From an uncultured Alphaproteobacteria bacterium (lineage in GTDB: Bacteria > Pseudomonadota > Alphaproteobacteria > Rhizobiales > Hyphomicrobiaceae): a stretch of DNA of 5,987 nt. Of this stretch, positions 1 to 5,962 are shown piece by piece. Under the pieces are notes generated by a model, which had not been told where the DNA came from, did not search any database, and saw nothing but the letters and a program-made list of their open reading frames with translations. The first letter of the stretch is position 1. Each line of letters begins with the position of its first letter. The DNA is taken from the NCBI GenBank assembly GCA_937950105.1, contig CALFEM010000389.1:1-5987 (forward strand). The letters run 5' to 3'. The translations under genes were made by a program, and so were the position numbers.

Positions 1-45
1 CCACCGAGATCTACACTCTTTCCCTACACGACGCTCTTCCGATCT
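1..45 (+). other. Illumina TruSeq P5-side adapter (non-genomic)
   Basis: These bases match the 3' 45 bases of the 58-base Illumina TruSeq universal adapter, ending in GCTCTTCCGATCT. They are library sequence left in the assembly, not part of the organism. Genomic sequence starts at 46. Reading leftward, the adapter adds the artificial tail DRKSVV to the GYF_2 gene and supplies its stop codon. Confidence 0.98.
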
Positions 46-929
46 GGTGGCGGAGCGGCGGGCGCCGTCACTGCCGCCTTCGGCTTCTGCAACGACGCCG
101 TGACTGCGGGTTCCGATTTGATGACCGGGACCTTGGCGTCCTGCCGGGCGCCGCTGCTGCCCGCGCCGAGCATCTGCATCAGCGAATCTTTGTTGTTGGC
201 GATGAACCAGCCGCTGGCGCCGATCGAGGCGATCAGCACCGTCGCCAGCACGAGCGTTTTGGCCCGGCTGCGGCGCGGCGGTTCGTACTCGTCCTCGTCG
301 GCATATTCGGCCGAGCTGCGCGTAACGGCGGTTCCGGCCGTGCTGGCGGCCGGCCCCATGGTTGCGGGACCGGTTTGCGGGCGGCCGGCGCTGGTCATAT
401 CGGCGGTGTGTGGAGCCTGCGAGCGTGTGCCCGGCTGCGTGCGCGGGTCGCTCTGCTGATACGGCTGCGGTCCTGCCGGTCCCGGCTGCGCGGCCGCGGT
501 CGGACGCGCGGTACTTTGTTGCCGTCCTGCCGACGACATGCCGGCGGCCATGCGGCCGGCGTCGTTCGCCTTCGGTGCGGCTGGGGTCTGCTGCGTCTGC
601 GTCTGCGGCTGCGGATTGGGCTGCTGCGCTTGCGGCTGCGGGCCGCTGCTGGCCGTACTCGCCGGTGCGCTGCGCGGGAGCGGCGGGTCGACGGGAACCT
701 GCGGCCGAGGCGGGAACACCTGCAGCGCCGGGCGCCATTCGCTGAATCCCGGTCGCCAGATCAGGTCGGTCGGCCGCAGATGCGCGCCCTCCACGAACAG
801 GCGCATCTCGGCGTCGCTCAGTGGTCCGTGCTGCTGGCCATCGCGCGCGATGTACCATTGAACGTCGCCGATCGGTCCTGCCCCCGATGCCGAGGAGCCC
901 GCGCCGTCCGATCCCGTAGTGCCAGTCAT
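46..929 (-). CDS. GYF_2 (DUF4339) domain membrane protein, 3' end missing
   Basis: Function is not established; GYF-type domains usually bind proline-rich peptides. About 295 genomic residues are visible. Residues 23-73 form a GYF_2 domain with the typical WYIARDGQQHGPLS opening, a TDLIW motif near 54-58 and FSEWRP near 62-67. Residues 75-205 are a Pro/Gln/Ala/Ser/Thr-rich linker that is probably disordered. An acidic patch (DEDEYE, 211-216) and a basic patch (RRSRAK, 219-224) precede one hydrophobic segment at about 226-244. The rest is an Ala/Pro/Lys-rich tail. The domain is probably cytoplasmic with the tail in the periplasm, but no signal peptide is visible and topology is inferred. The ATG at 927-929 puts the domain close to the N-terminus and has a weak GCAGG-like ribosome site. 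The reading frame continues to 24 only through adapter, so the true C-terminus is unknown. The gene diverges from the DUF3305 gene and may be unrelated to the molybdenum genes. Confidence 0.85.
588..641. repeat. Low-complexity CTGCGT/CTGCGG repeat tract in the linker
   Basis: Imperfect short repeats of the type TCTGCG and GGCTGCG run through this stretch. On the coding (minus) strand they specify the Gln/Pro-rich part of the GYF_2 protein linker (residues about 97-115). The tract fits a disordered linker that can change length by slippage. I see no sign that it is a separate element. Confidence 0.45.
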
Positions 930-1100
930 TCCGCAACCTGCCCTTGGTCGGCTCCTGCCCGGTCGACCTCATCGCTCACAGCGTACGCAACAAAGTGGAC
1001 CGATGCCGTTGTGGAGCCTCGCTGCCGTAGCGTCAATCTGCCGGGCGGCGTCATGCATGCCATCCGCACTCCATTCGTGCCTCGTACCGTGACGCACCCC

Positions 1101-1115
1101 GTTCTTGACATGAAC
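1101..1115. promoter_or_regulatory. Imperfect palindrome GTTC-N7-GAAC, possible operator
   Basis: GTTCTTGACATGAAC is symmetric at 12 of its 14 non-central positions. It lies mid-way in the divergent intergenic region, within a locally AT-richer patch. It contains a TTGACA, but no good -10 box stands 16-18 bases downstream. It could bind a dimeric regulator of either gene. It differs from the alphaproteobacterial LexA box, which is a direct GTTC-N7-GTTC repeat. A chance match is possible. Confidence 0.3.
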
Positions 1116-1206
1116 AAACAGGCAATTCCGCGGCATGGCCCCGGTCGAAAAGCGTGTCGGCCCTCTACGAACCGGCACAGCGGATGTTCCGGGTTTCGAG
1201 AAGGGG

Positions 1207-1235
1207 TTGGAGAGTCGCCGCAGGACGAGTATAAA
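1207..1235 (+). promoter_or_regulatory. Candidate sigma70-type promoter for the DUF3305 gene
   Basis: A -35-like TTGGAG (1207-1212) and a -10-like TATAAA (1230-1235) are separated by 17 bases, matching the consensus at 4 of 6 and 5 of 6 positions. The -10 sits in one of the few AT-rich patches of this GC-rich window. Transcription would start near 1242, leaving a leader of about 27 bases before the ATG at 1269. The site could drive the whole rightward gene set. No transcript evidence is available. Confidence 0.5.
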
Positions 1236-1268
1236 CTTTAGTATTGTAGTGACGAGCCTGGGGAAGCC

Positions 1269-1775
1269 ATGACAGCTCGATTGACCGTCCCTCTCGGGGT
1301 TATTGTTGCGCGGGAGGCGAACGAGCATCCTTGGGAGCAGGACCGCTGGCGCACCGTCGGAGTGTGCATCGACGCGCTCGACAAGGCTGACTGGCGCCGT
1401 CATCGCCGCCTCGATGCCCATTATCACACGGCGACGTTGCCGCTGACGCTGCAGCGCAAGGAAACCCTGTCGTATCGCGTCAACCTGACCAACGGCGAGC
1501 CCACGCTGTACGTGGTTTTGCGGTACGATCCGACATTGGCCCAGGATGGTGCGATCACGGTGCGCTGGGTGACCGCGTCGCCGCTGGACGCGCAGTCGCA
1601 CACCGATCCGGCGCTGGACTGGGTGGATCGCGTGCCGATGCCCGCCCGCCTCATCAGCATCGTCGAGGGGTTCGTCGCCAGCGATTGCGATCAGGTCGAG
1701 GTGCTCGAGAGCCATGCCTCGCCGCAACTGATCGTGCACCGCGACGAGCTGAGGCCGTCTGCCGACGAGGCCTGA
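1269..1775 (+). CDS. DUF3305 domain protein of formate dehydrogenase clusters
   Basis: This 168-residue soluble protein has no signal peptide or membrane segment. It matches the DUF3305 family along most of its length. Visible features are VPLGVIV near 7-13, a PW...W motif at 21-27, the block HYHTATLPLTLQRKE (51-65) followed by YRVNL and YVVLR to residue 85, VTASPLDAQ (101-109), and VPMPARLISIVEGFV (122-136). The family has no defined biochemical role. It is known from genomes as a companion of molybdenum formate dehydrogenase genes, usually beside a DUF3306 gene, so a role in enzyme maturation is inferred from context. No DUF3306 gene is recognisable here. The ATG at 1269 follows a GGGGA ribosome site at 1260-1264 and the promoter candidate at 1207-1235. 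A 155-base gap separates it from the next ORF. Confidence 0.85.
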   Translation: MTARLTVPLGVIVAREANEHPWEQDRWRTVGVCIDALDKADWRRHRRLDAHYHTATLPLTLQRKETLSYRVNLTNGEPTLYVVLRYDPTLAQDGAITVRWVTASPLDAQSHTDPALDWVDRVPMPARLISIVEGFVASDCDQVEVLESHASPQLIVHRDELRPSADEA

Positions 1776-1816
1776 GGCTGGCCGGTTGCTTTCCGACAGG
1801 GTTGAAGGTTATCCCG

Positions 1817-1837
1817 GGCCGTCGGGCGCCGGCGGCC
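1817..1837. other. GC-rich hairpin after the DUF3305 gene
   Basis: An 8-base-pair stem (GGCCGTCG with CGGCGGCC, one G-U pair) encloses a 5-base loop. It starts 42 bases after the DUF3305 stop. No T-run follows, so it is not a classical intrinsic terminator. It could protect the upstream mRNA or attenuate transcription. GC-rich DNA forms such stems readily by chance. Confidence 0.3.
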
Positions 1838-1930
1838 ACGATCTGCCGGGGGCGGGTCTGCGCCAATGCCGGTAGCCGGGCTCCGGGCCGGTCGGGGCGG
1901 TTGCAGAACAGTCAACAAGGACAGCAGGGC

Positions 1931-2200
1931 ATGAGCGAGAGTTCGTCCAGCGGCGCGCATCGCGATGGATCAGACCGCCCGGACCTAGATGCCGACCGTG
2001 GCCCCGGTACCGCGTGCGGCGTCAGTATACGGCTGGAGGAGCAGGCGGTGCTCGAGGGCTACGCGCGCGAAGCCGGCAGCTCGGCGGCCCCGTTAGCGGC
2101 ACGGTTCATGGCCAGATCCGGCGGCTGTGCGGTGGAAGCGGCACAAGACGCTGCGGTCACAGCGGATACTCTCCGGCCGGCGCCGGTCCGGAGTCGTTGA
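1931..2200 (+). CDS. Small hypothetical protein coupled to mobA
   Basis: This 89-residue protein belongs to no family I recognise. The N-terminal 30 residues are Ser/Asp/Gly-rich and hydrophilic. Residues about 31-70 (from VSIRLEEQAVLEGYARE on) are richer in Leu/Ala/Glu and could be helical. There is no signal peptide, membrane segment or metal-binding cluster. Two signals support translation: an AAGGA ribosome site at 1917-1921, nine bases before the ATG, and a stop that shares its A with the mobA start (TGATG at 2198-2202), typical of translational coupling. Codon use is G/C-biased in the middle. A longer in-frame start at 1685 would run through the DUF3305 gene and is unlikely. Its position suggests a DUF3306-like or formate dehydrogenase accessory role, but the sequence resembles neither DUF3306 nor FdsD. 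It could also be a non-functional leader that only serves coupling. Confidence 0.5.
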   Translation: MSESSSSGAHRDGSDRPDLDADRGPGTACGVSIRLEEQAVLEGYAREAGSSAAPLAARFMARSGGCAVEAAQDAAVTADTLRPAPVRSR

Positions 2201-2850
2201 TGGATCGTGACCGCATCGTCGGCGTGATGCTCGCGGGCGGCCAGTCGCGCCGCATGTTCGCCGCCGACCCGGCCGGCGGCGACAAGGGACTGCTCGATCT
2301 CGCCGGCAAACCCATGATCGCGCATGTACTCGACAGGCTGAGCCCTCAAGTCGGCGCGTTGGTCGTCAATGCCAACGGTGATCCGTCACGCTTCGCCCGC
2401 TTCGAACTGCCGGTGGTCGCCGATACCCTCGGCGGCTTCGTCGGGCCGCTCGCCGGCGTGCTCGCCGGCATGCGCTGGGCGGAGCGCAATCGTGTCTCCG
2501 CAAGCCATGTCGTCACTGTTTCGGCCGATGCACCGTTCCTGCCGCGCGATCTCGTCGGGCGGCTGGCGCAAGCCCTGGCGGCGGCGCCGGCCGGCGAGCG
2601 CATCGCCCTGGCGCGCTCCGGCGGCCATCTGCATCCGGTCATCGGCCTCTGGCCGGTCGATCTTGCCGACGATCTCGAGATCGCGCTCGAGTCCGGCCTG
2701 CGCAAGGTGCTGGCCTGGACCGACCGTCATGGTACGCTCGGTGTCGATTTCGAGGACGAGTTGGTGAACGGCCGGCCGGTCGACCCGTTCTTCAATGCCA
2801 ATACGCCGCCGGAGCTCGAAGAGGCGCGTCAAATCCTTGCCGCGATCTGA
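2200..2850 (+). CDS. mobA: Molybdenum cofactor guanylyltransferase MobA
   Basis: MobA transfers GMP from GTP to molybdopterin, giving the guanine dinucleotide form of the molybdenum cofactor used by DMSO-reductase family enzymes such as formate dehydrogenase. It acts in the cytoplasm. The 216-residue length is normal. The GTP-binding start LAGGQSRRM (11-19) is followed by DKGLLDLAGKP (28-38). Further motifs are NANGDPSRFA (58-67), VVADTLGGFVGPLAGVLAG (72-90), the metal-binding SADAPFLP (108-115), HPVIGLWP (145-152) and the closing FFNANTPPE (197-205). The loop between SRRM and DK is about five residues longer than in E. coli MobA. The start at 2200 is fixed by the TGATG overlap with the preceding ORF and by the domain beginning within ten residues; in-frame sequence upstream is non-homologous. 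The TGA stop is in the same frame as mobB, 51 bases ahead of it. Confidence 0.95.
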   Translation: MDRDRIVGVMLAGGQSRRMFAADPAGGDKGLLDLAGKPMIAHVLDRLSPQVGALVVNANGDPSRFARFELPVVADTLGGFVGPLAGVLAGMRWAERNRVSASHVVTVSADAPFLPRDLVGRLAQALAAAPAGERIALARSGGHLHPVIGLWPVDLADDLEIALESGLRKVLAWTDRHGTLGVDFEDELVNGRPVDPFFNANTPPELEEARQILAAI

Positions 2851-2890
2851 GAAGCGGGCCACATATCGAGCAACGAGAACAGAACAACCG

Positions 2891-2905
2891 ATGAGCTGCG
2901 CGTGA
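2891..2905 (+). other. Possible four-codon leader ORF before mobB
   Basis: ATG AGC TGC GCG TGA encodes MSCA and ends in a GTGA overlap with the mobB GTG start at 2902. Such a mini-ORF could deliver ribosomes to a start that has no clear ribosome site of its own. Only a weak GAGAAC-like sequence precedes it, so it may be coincidence. Confidence 0.2.
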
Positions 2906-3588
2906 CCAGAGCCTCGCCCTCGCGACAAACTCCCATCATCGGCGTCGCCGGCTGGAAGAAGTCCGGCAAGACGACGCTGACCACGCGGCTGGTGGAGGCG
3001 TTCGCACGGCGCGGCCTCAAGGTCGCCACCGTCAAGCACGCCCATCACGCCTTCCAGATCGACGATGCCGAGACCGACAGCGCGCGCCACCGCCGCGCCG
3101 GCGCCGAACAGGTTGCGATCGTCTCCGGTGCGCGCTGGGCCATCGTCACCGAGCTTGCCGGCGCGCCGGAGCCGAATTTCGAGGAGGTGATTGCGGCGCT
3201 CGATCCCGCCGACCTCATCATCGTCGAGGGCTACAAGACCGCGCCGATTCCGAAAATCGAGGCGCGCCGCACGGCATCGTTCACGAAGCGGCCGCTGTCC
3301 GCCGAGGACCCGAACGTGATCGCCATCGCCGCCGATCATGCTGTCGAGGGCGAGAGCGTGCCGGTGTTCGGGCTCGACGACATCGAGGATATTGCGAACT
3401 TCATCGATGCGGCCATCGGTCCGCTCGACGGGCGCATCGCACGGGCGGTTGCCGAAGTGCGGGCGGCGGCGGCGCTGGCCCGGCCGGTTCGCCGGTCGCG
3501 CGACGCCGCAGCGAACGACGCCCGCGAGCCGCTCGACCAGCACGCGGTTGCGGCTATGCCGGGTGGCGCTGACAAGGACGAGACATGA
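2902..3588 (+). CDS. mobB: Molybdopterin-guanine dinucleotide adaptor MobB
   Basis: MobB is a P-loop GTP-binding protein that assists MobA and is thought to help hand over the finished cofactor. The Walker A motif GWKKSGKT lies at 17-24, after the strand PIIGVA. Next come TVKHAHHAFQID (43-54), DSARHRRAGAEQV (59-71) and a Walker B-like DLIIVEGYK (104-112), all typical of the family. The core ends near 173. A further 55 residues, rich in Ala/Arg/Asp, extend beyond the usual length of about 170 and look disordered. The GTG at 2902 is the only plausible start: the frame is open upstream only to the mobA stop, with no ATG between, and the P-loop begins 16 residues in. The stop overlaps the next start by four bases (ATGA at 3585-3588), which suggests co-translation. 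Confidence 0.93.
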   Translation: MTRASPSRQTPIIGVAGWKKSGKTTLTTRLVEAFARRGLKVATVKHAHHAFQIDDAETDSARHRRAGAEQVAIVSGARWAIVTELAGAPEPNFEEVIAALDPADLIIVEGYKTAPIPKIEARRTASFTKRPLSAEDPNVIAIAADHAVEGESVPVFGLDDIEDIANFIDAAIGPLDGRIARAVAEVRAAAALARPVRRSRDAAANDAREPLDQHAVAAMPGGADKDET

Positions 3589-4511
3589 CCGGTTGCAGGG
3601 GGCTCAGGCGGGCACTCGGCGCGGCCGCGCTGATCGTGTTGTCCGGCATGGGGACGGCGCTGGCCGCCGATCCGCGCCTGCCGCCCGGGCAGGACCCCGG
3701 CGGCCAGGCGATCGCCTTCATCTCGGGCGGCATCGACTATGCTTCGGAACGGATCGTGTCGCGCGTCGCGCGTGATGGCGAAGGTGAGATCATCGGCTGG
3801 GACTTCGTCGACAACGACCGCTTTCCCTATGTCGCCACGACGGCGACACCGGCTGATCCCGAGGCGGTCGATGCGACGTCTGCGGCGGCGGCGCTGGTGC
3901 AGGCCTATGCCCACGGGCGCATGGTGCCGGTGCGGATCGCGTCCGGCGATCCGATGGCGCTGGCGCGCGCGATCGGCTTCGTCACCGGCACACCGGCGCG
4001 TATCGTCGCCATCGGCGTGCCGCTGTCGAGCCCGGATATGCGGCGTGTGGTGCGCGAAGCCTCGCAGCGGTTCAGGGATCATCTGTTCGTTGTCGCCGCC
4101 GATCTGCCGGAACGGACCTCCGCGAAATCCGATGTGCCGGTGCCTAAGACGGCCGACGCCACCCCCGCTGCCGACACGCTCATGAACCTCGGCAACGTGC
4201 TCGTGGTCGCCGCCGCGCCGAGCGTCGACGGACGCCGCGCCGCCAGCGTGCTCGACGCCGTCGACATGATCGTCGTGCCGCGCGGCTCGACCATGTTCGT
4301 CGCGCCACCAGCCGCGCCGCCGCGCAACGATGTCGAGGCAGTGGCGCTCGCGTCCGCATCGGCGGCGTGCCAGGGTCACGGGCGCCCCGACGGCGCGCTG
4401 CTCGGCTCGGCGGCCAAGGCAGCGACGCTCGACGCCGCCCGCCCGCTCGAGGGCAACCGCGCCGTGCGGCTGCTCGACCAGATGTGCTGGTACGGCGGCA
4501 AGCGCATGTGA
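3585..4511 (+). CDS. Exported degenerate subtilisin-fold protein, probable pseudoprotease
   Basis: This 308-residue protein begins with a signal peptide: basic residues to 9, a hydrophobic core at 11-22 and an ALA cleavage site at 25-27. The mature part reads like a subtilase. FISGGIDY (45-52) stands where subtilases have the catalytic Asp motif, followed by SERIVSR and GWDFVDNDRFP (71-81), a phrase typical of S8 proteases. VDATSAAAALV (95-105) aligns with the His motif HGTxVA. MVPVRIASGDPMALARAIGF (113-132) matches the strand-helix after it. FVVAADLPE (168-176) fits the oxyanion-hole VVAAGN, NVLVVAAA (204-211) the following strand, and PRGSTMFVAP (232-241) the Ser motif GTSMAAP. By this alignment the residues at the four sites are S47, D96, L174 and T236, so proteolysis is unlikely. 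This is a reading by eye, not a computed alignment. The gene overlaps mobB by four bases and abuts fdhD, implying a linked role outside the cytoplasm, perhaps scaffolding or protecting a periplasmic formate dehydrogenase. That role is inference. Confidence 0.8.
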   Translation: MTGCRGLRRALGAAALIVLSGMGTALAADPRLPPGQDPGGQAIAFISGGIDYASERIVSRVARDGEGEIIGWDFVDNDRFPYVATTATPADPEAVDATSAAAALVQAYAHGRMVPVRIASGDPMALARAIGFVTGTPARIVAIGVPLSSPDMRRVVREASQRFRDHLFVVAADLPERTSAKSDVPVPKTADATPAADTLMNLGNVLVVAAAPSVDGRRAASVLDAVDMIVVPRGSTMFVAPPAAPPRNDVEAVALASASAACQGHGRPDGALLGSAAKAATLDAARPLEGNRAVRLLDQMCWYGGKRM

Positions 4512-4543
4512 ATCGCTGCGTCAGCGGCGACCCGGCCTATCGC

Positions 4544-4549
4544 AGGAGA
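4544..4549 (+). promoter_or_regulatory. Ribosome binding site fixing the fdhD start
   Basis: AGGAGA stands six bases before the GTG at 4556 and is the strongest ribosome site in the window. It favours this start over the in-frame GTG at 4508, which overlaps the previous stop (GTGA) but lacks a comparable site. Confidence 0.7.
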
Positions 4550-4555
4550 ACACCC

Positions 4556-5431
4556 GTGAAAGAGTTCGAGGTGCGCCCGACACCCGAAGACCCGCGCCTG
4601 TCGCGCTCGGTCGAGGGCATCGATCACGAGGGCCGCGCGGTCGTCACCGACGTCGTCACCGAGCGCCCGCTGACGCTGTTTCTCAACGCGCGCGAGATCG
4701 TCACCATGATGACGATCGGCGATCATCCCGATCTGCTCGCGGTCGGCTTCCTGCTCAATCAGGGCATGCTGAAGCCGGACGACCGCATCACGGCCATCGA
4801 TCATGACGACGAGATCTCGACCATCGTCGTGCGGACCGAGCGCCAGACCGACTACGAGGAGAAGCTGAAGAAGAAGGTGCAGACGTCGGGCTGCGCGCAG
4901 GGCACCGTGTTCGGCGACCTGATGGACGAGTTCGATGGGGTGCGCCTGTCTGCGGACGCGCGCATCCACACGTCGTGGCTCTATGCGCTGACGAAGAAGA
5001 TCAACACCGAGCCGAGCCTCTATCTGAAGGCCGGCGCGATCCATGGTTGCGTGTTGTGCAAAGCGGATCGGCCGCTGGTCTATATGGAGGACGTCGGCCG
5101 CCACAACGCCATCGACAAGATCGCCGGCTACATGTTCCTCAACGCGGTTCCGCCCGACGACAAGATCTTCTACACGACCGGCCGGCTGACCTCGGAGATG
5201 GTCATCAAGTGCGTGAAGATGCGCGTGCCGATCCTCGTTTCGCGCTCGGGCTTCACGGCGTGGGGCGTCGAGTTGGCGAGGAAGGCCGGGCTGACGCTGA
5301 TCGGGCGGGCGCGCGGCCGGCGTTTCGTTGCGCTGTCGGGCGCCGAGCGCATCGTCTTCGACAGCGATCCGGCGGAGGCGGCGGAGGATGACCGGCGCTC
5401 GCATCGCAAGGGGGCAATGCCCGACGACTGA
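4556..5431 (+). CDS. fdhD: Formate dehydrogenase accessory sulfurtransferase FdhD
   Basis: In E. coli, FdhD takes sulfur from the cysteine desulfurase IscS and passes it to the bis-MGD cofactor, which formate dehydrogenase needs for activity. It acts in the cytoplasm. The product is 291 residues from GTG 4556. Family features are VVTERPLTLFLNAREIVTMM (33-52), HPDLLAVGFLLNQGML (57-72), TSGCAQGTVFGD (110-121), the very typical EDVGRHNAIDKIAGYM (178-193), FYTTGRLTSEMVIKC (205-219) and VPILVSRSGFTAWGVELA (224-241). The E. coli CxxC motif in TSCGVCG is represented here by a single cysteine, C113. A CVLC pair (165-168) lies instead just before the DVGRHN motif, where E. coli has no cysteines. The C-terminal 20 residues are charged and probably disordered. 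A longer start at GTG 4508 would add 16 residues and overlap the previous gene by four bases, but the AGGAGA site supports 4556. Confidence 0.95.
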   Translation: MKEFEVRPTPEDPRLSRSVEGIDHEGRAVVTDVVTERPLTLFLNAREIVTMMTIGDHPDLLAVGFLLNQGMLKPDDRITAIDHDDEISTIVVRTERQTDYEEKLKKKVQTSGCAQGTVFGDLMDEFDGVRLSADARIHTSWLYALTKKINTEPSLYLKAGAIHGCVLCKADRPLVYMEDVGRHNAIDKIAGYMFLNAVPPDDKIFYTTGRLTSEMVIKCVKMRVPILVSRSGFTAWGVELARKAGLTLIGRARGRRFVALSGAERIVFDSDPAEAAEDDRRSHRKGAMPDD

Positions 5432-5528
5432 TCCGGACACGTGCGCAGATGCAACACCGGCTCGCGTTCTTTGCTCGGGACGGCGTGTCGCAGTTGTCCG
5501 CGATCCGTGCCCGCCGCATAACAAGCCT

Positions 5529-5939
5529 ATGGCAATGTTCAGGACCAGGGTGTGGAGAAGCTTCGCTGCAGCGCTCGCGCTGCTCGGCGTGCTCACCTAT
5601 GCCACGGTCCTGCCCTGGCACACGAGCGCCATGGCCGCGCAGCGCTCGGTTGAAGGAACGCTGCTGGCTGGGCTGACGGCGATCTGTCATCCGGGGATCG
5701 AGACGGCGGCGTCGCAAGCTGCGGCCGATCCGTCGAGCGGCACCGCGCCGGCAGACGCTCAGGTGCACTGTCCGCTTTGTCTCGCGCTCGCTTCGGTTGC
5801 CCTCGCGGTACTGCCGGTGGTCGCGCTCGGCCTGCCCGAGCCGGATGCCCGCTCGCATTTCGCGCTCCTGTCCGATGCCGACGCCGCGCCTGCGGTACGC
5901 ATCCCACCGCAAAGCCGTGGCCCACCGCTGATCGGCTGA
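5529..5939 (+). CDS. Small membrane/secreted HCPLC protein, DUF2946-like
   Basis: This 136-residue protein has a basic start and a hydrophobic segment at about 11-30, acting as signal peptide or membrane anchor. A loop with C53 (ICHPG) follows, then the motif HCPLC (80-84) entering a second hydrophobic stretch (about 85-102), and a tail ending RGPP. A signal-like start, a central HCxxC and a Pro-rich end resemble the DUF2946 family, whose members often sit near metal or TonB-dependent transport genes. The assignment is by general pattern. The cysteines and histidine could bind a metal, but this is not shown. The start is uncertain: ATG 5529 is followed by another at 5535, neither has a strong ribosome site, and the frame is open further upstream into fdhD. 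The gene lies 97 bases after fdhD and may be a separate unit. Its stop lies 23 bases before the adapter. Confidence 0.6.
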   Translation: MAMFRTRVWRSFAAALALLGVLTYATVLPWHTSAMAAQRSVEGTLLAGLTAICHPGIETAASQAAADPSSGTAPADAQVHCPLCLALASVALAVLPVVALGLPEPDARSHFALLSDADAAPAVRIPPQSRGPPLIG

Positions 5940-5962
5940 AAGCTGCTTCGTGTGCTGGCGCG

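Larger units (their letters stand above)
930..1268. other. Divergent intergenic region
   Basis: This 339-base stretch separates the leftward GYF_2 gene from the rightward DUF3305 gene. It must carry promoters for both directions. It holds the palindrome at 1101-1115 and the rightward promoter candidate at 1207-1235. I found no convincing leftward promoter and no RNA gene. Reading frames cross it on both strands, but their codon use is less biased than in the neighbouring genes and they resemble nothing I know. Confidence 0.6.

Noticed and set aside
926..1117. Leftward 63-residue ORF whose stop overlaps the GYF_2 gene start (ATGA)
   Set aside because: The overlap is suggestive, but third-position G/C bias is clearly lower than in real genes here, the start lacks a ribosome site, and the sequence resembles no protein.
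375..1241. Rightward ORF (288 residues) opposite the GYF_2 gene
   Set aside because: It is very rich in Arg/Leu/Cys repeats derived from the antisense of the Pro/Gln linker, and it has no domain.
1817..1837. Hairpin as an intrinsic terminator
   Set aside because: No T-run follows the stem, so it is listed only as a hairpin.
2386..3543. Long leftward ORF (385 residues) opposite mobA and mobB
   Set aside because: It is antisense to two well-supported genes. Its composition (His/Arg/Asp-rich) is typical of shadow frames in GC-rich DNA.
3336..4379. Long leftward ORF (347 residues) opposite the pseudo-subtilase gene
   Set aside because: It is antisense to a gene with a signal peptide and recognisable fold; the reverse frame shows only His/Arg-rich shadow sequence.
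5494..5524. Promoter-like TTGTCC and TAACAA before the HCPLC protein gene
   Set aside because: The 19-base spacing is long, both boxes are weak, and the -10 would lie almost on the start codon.
4376..5596. Long leftward ORF (406 residues) opposite fdhD
   Set aside because: It is a shadow of fdhD with Arg/His-rich composition and no recognisable domain.
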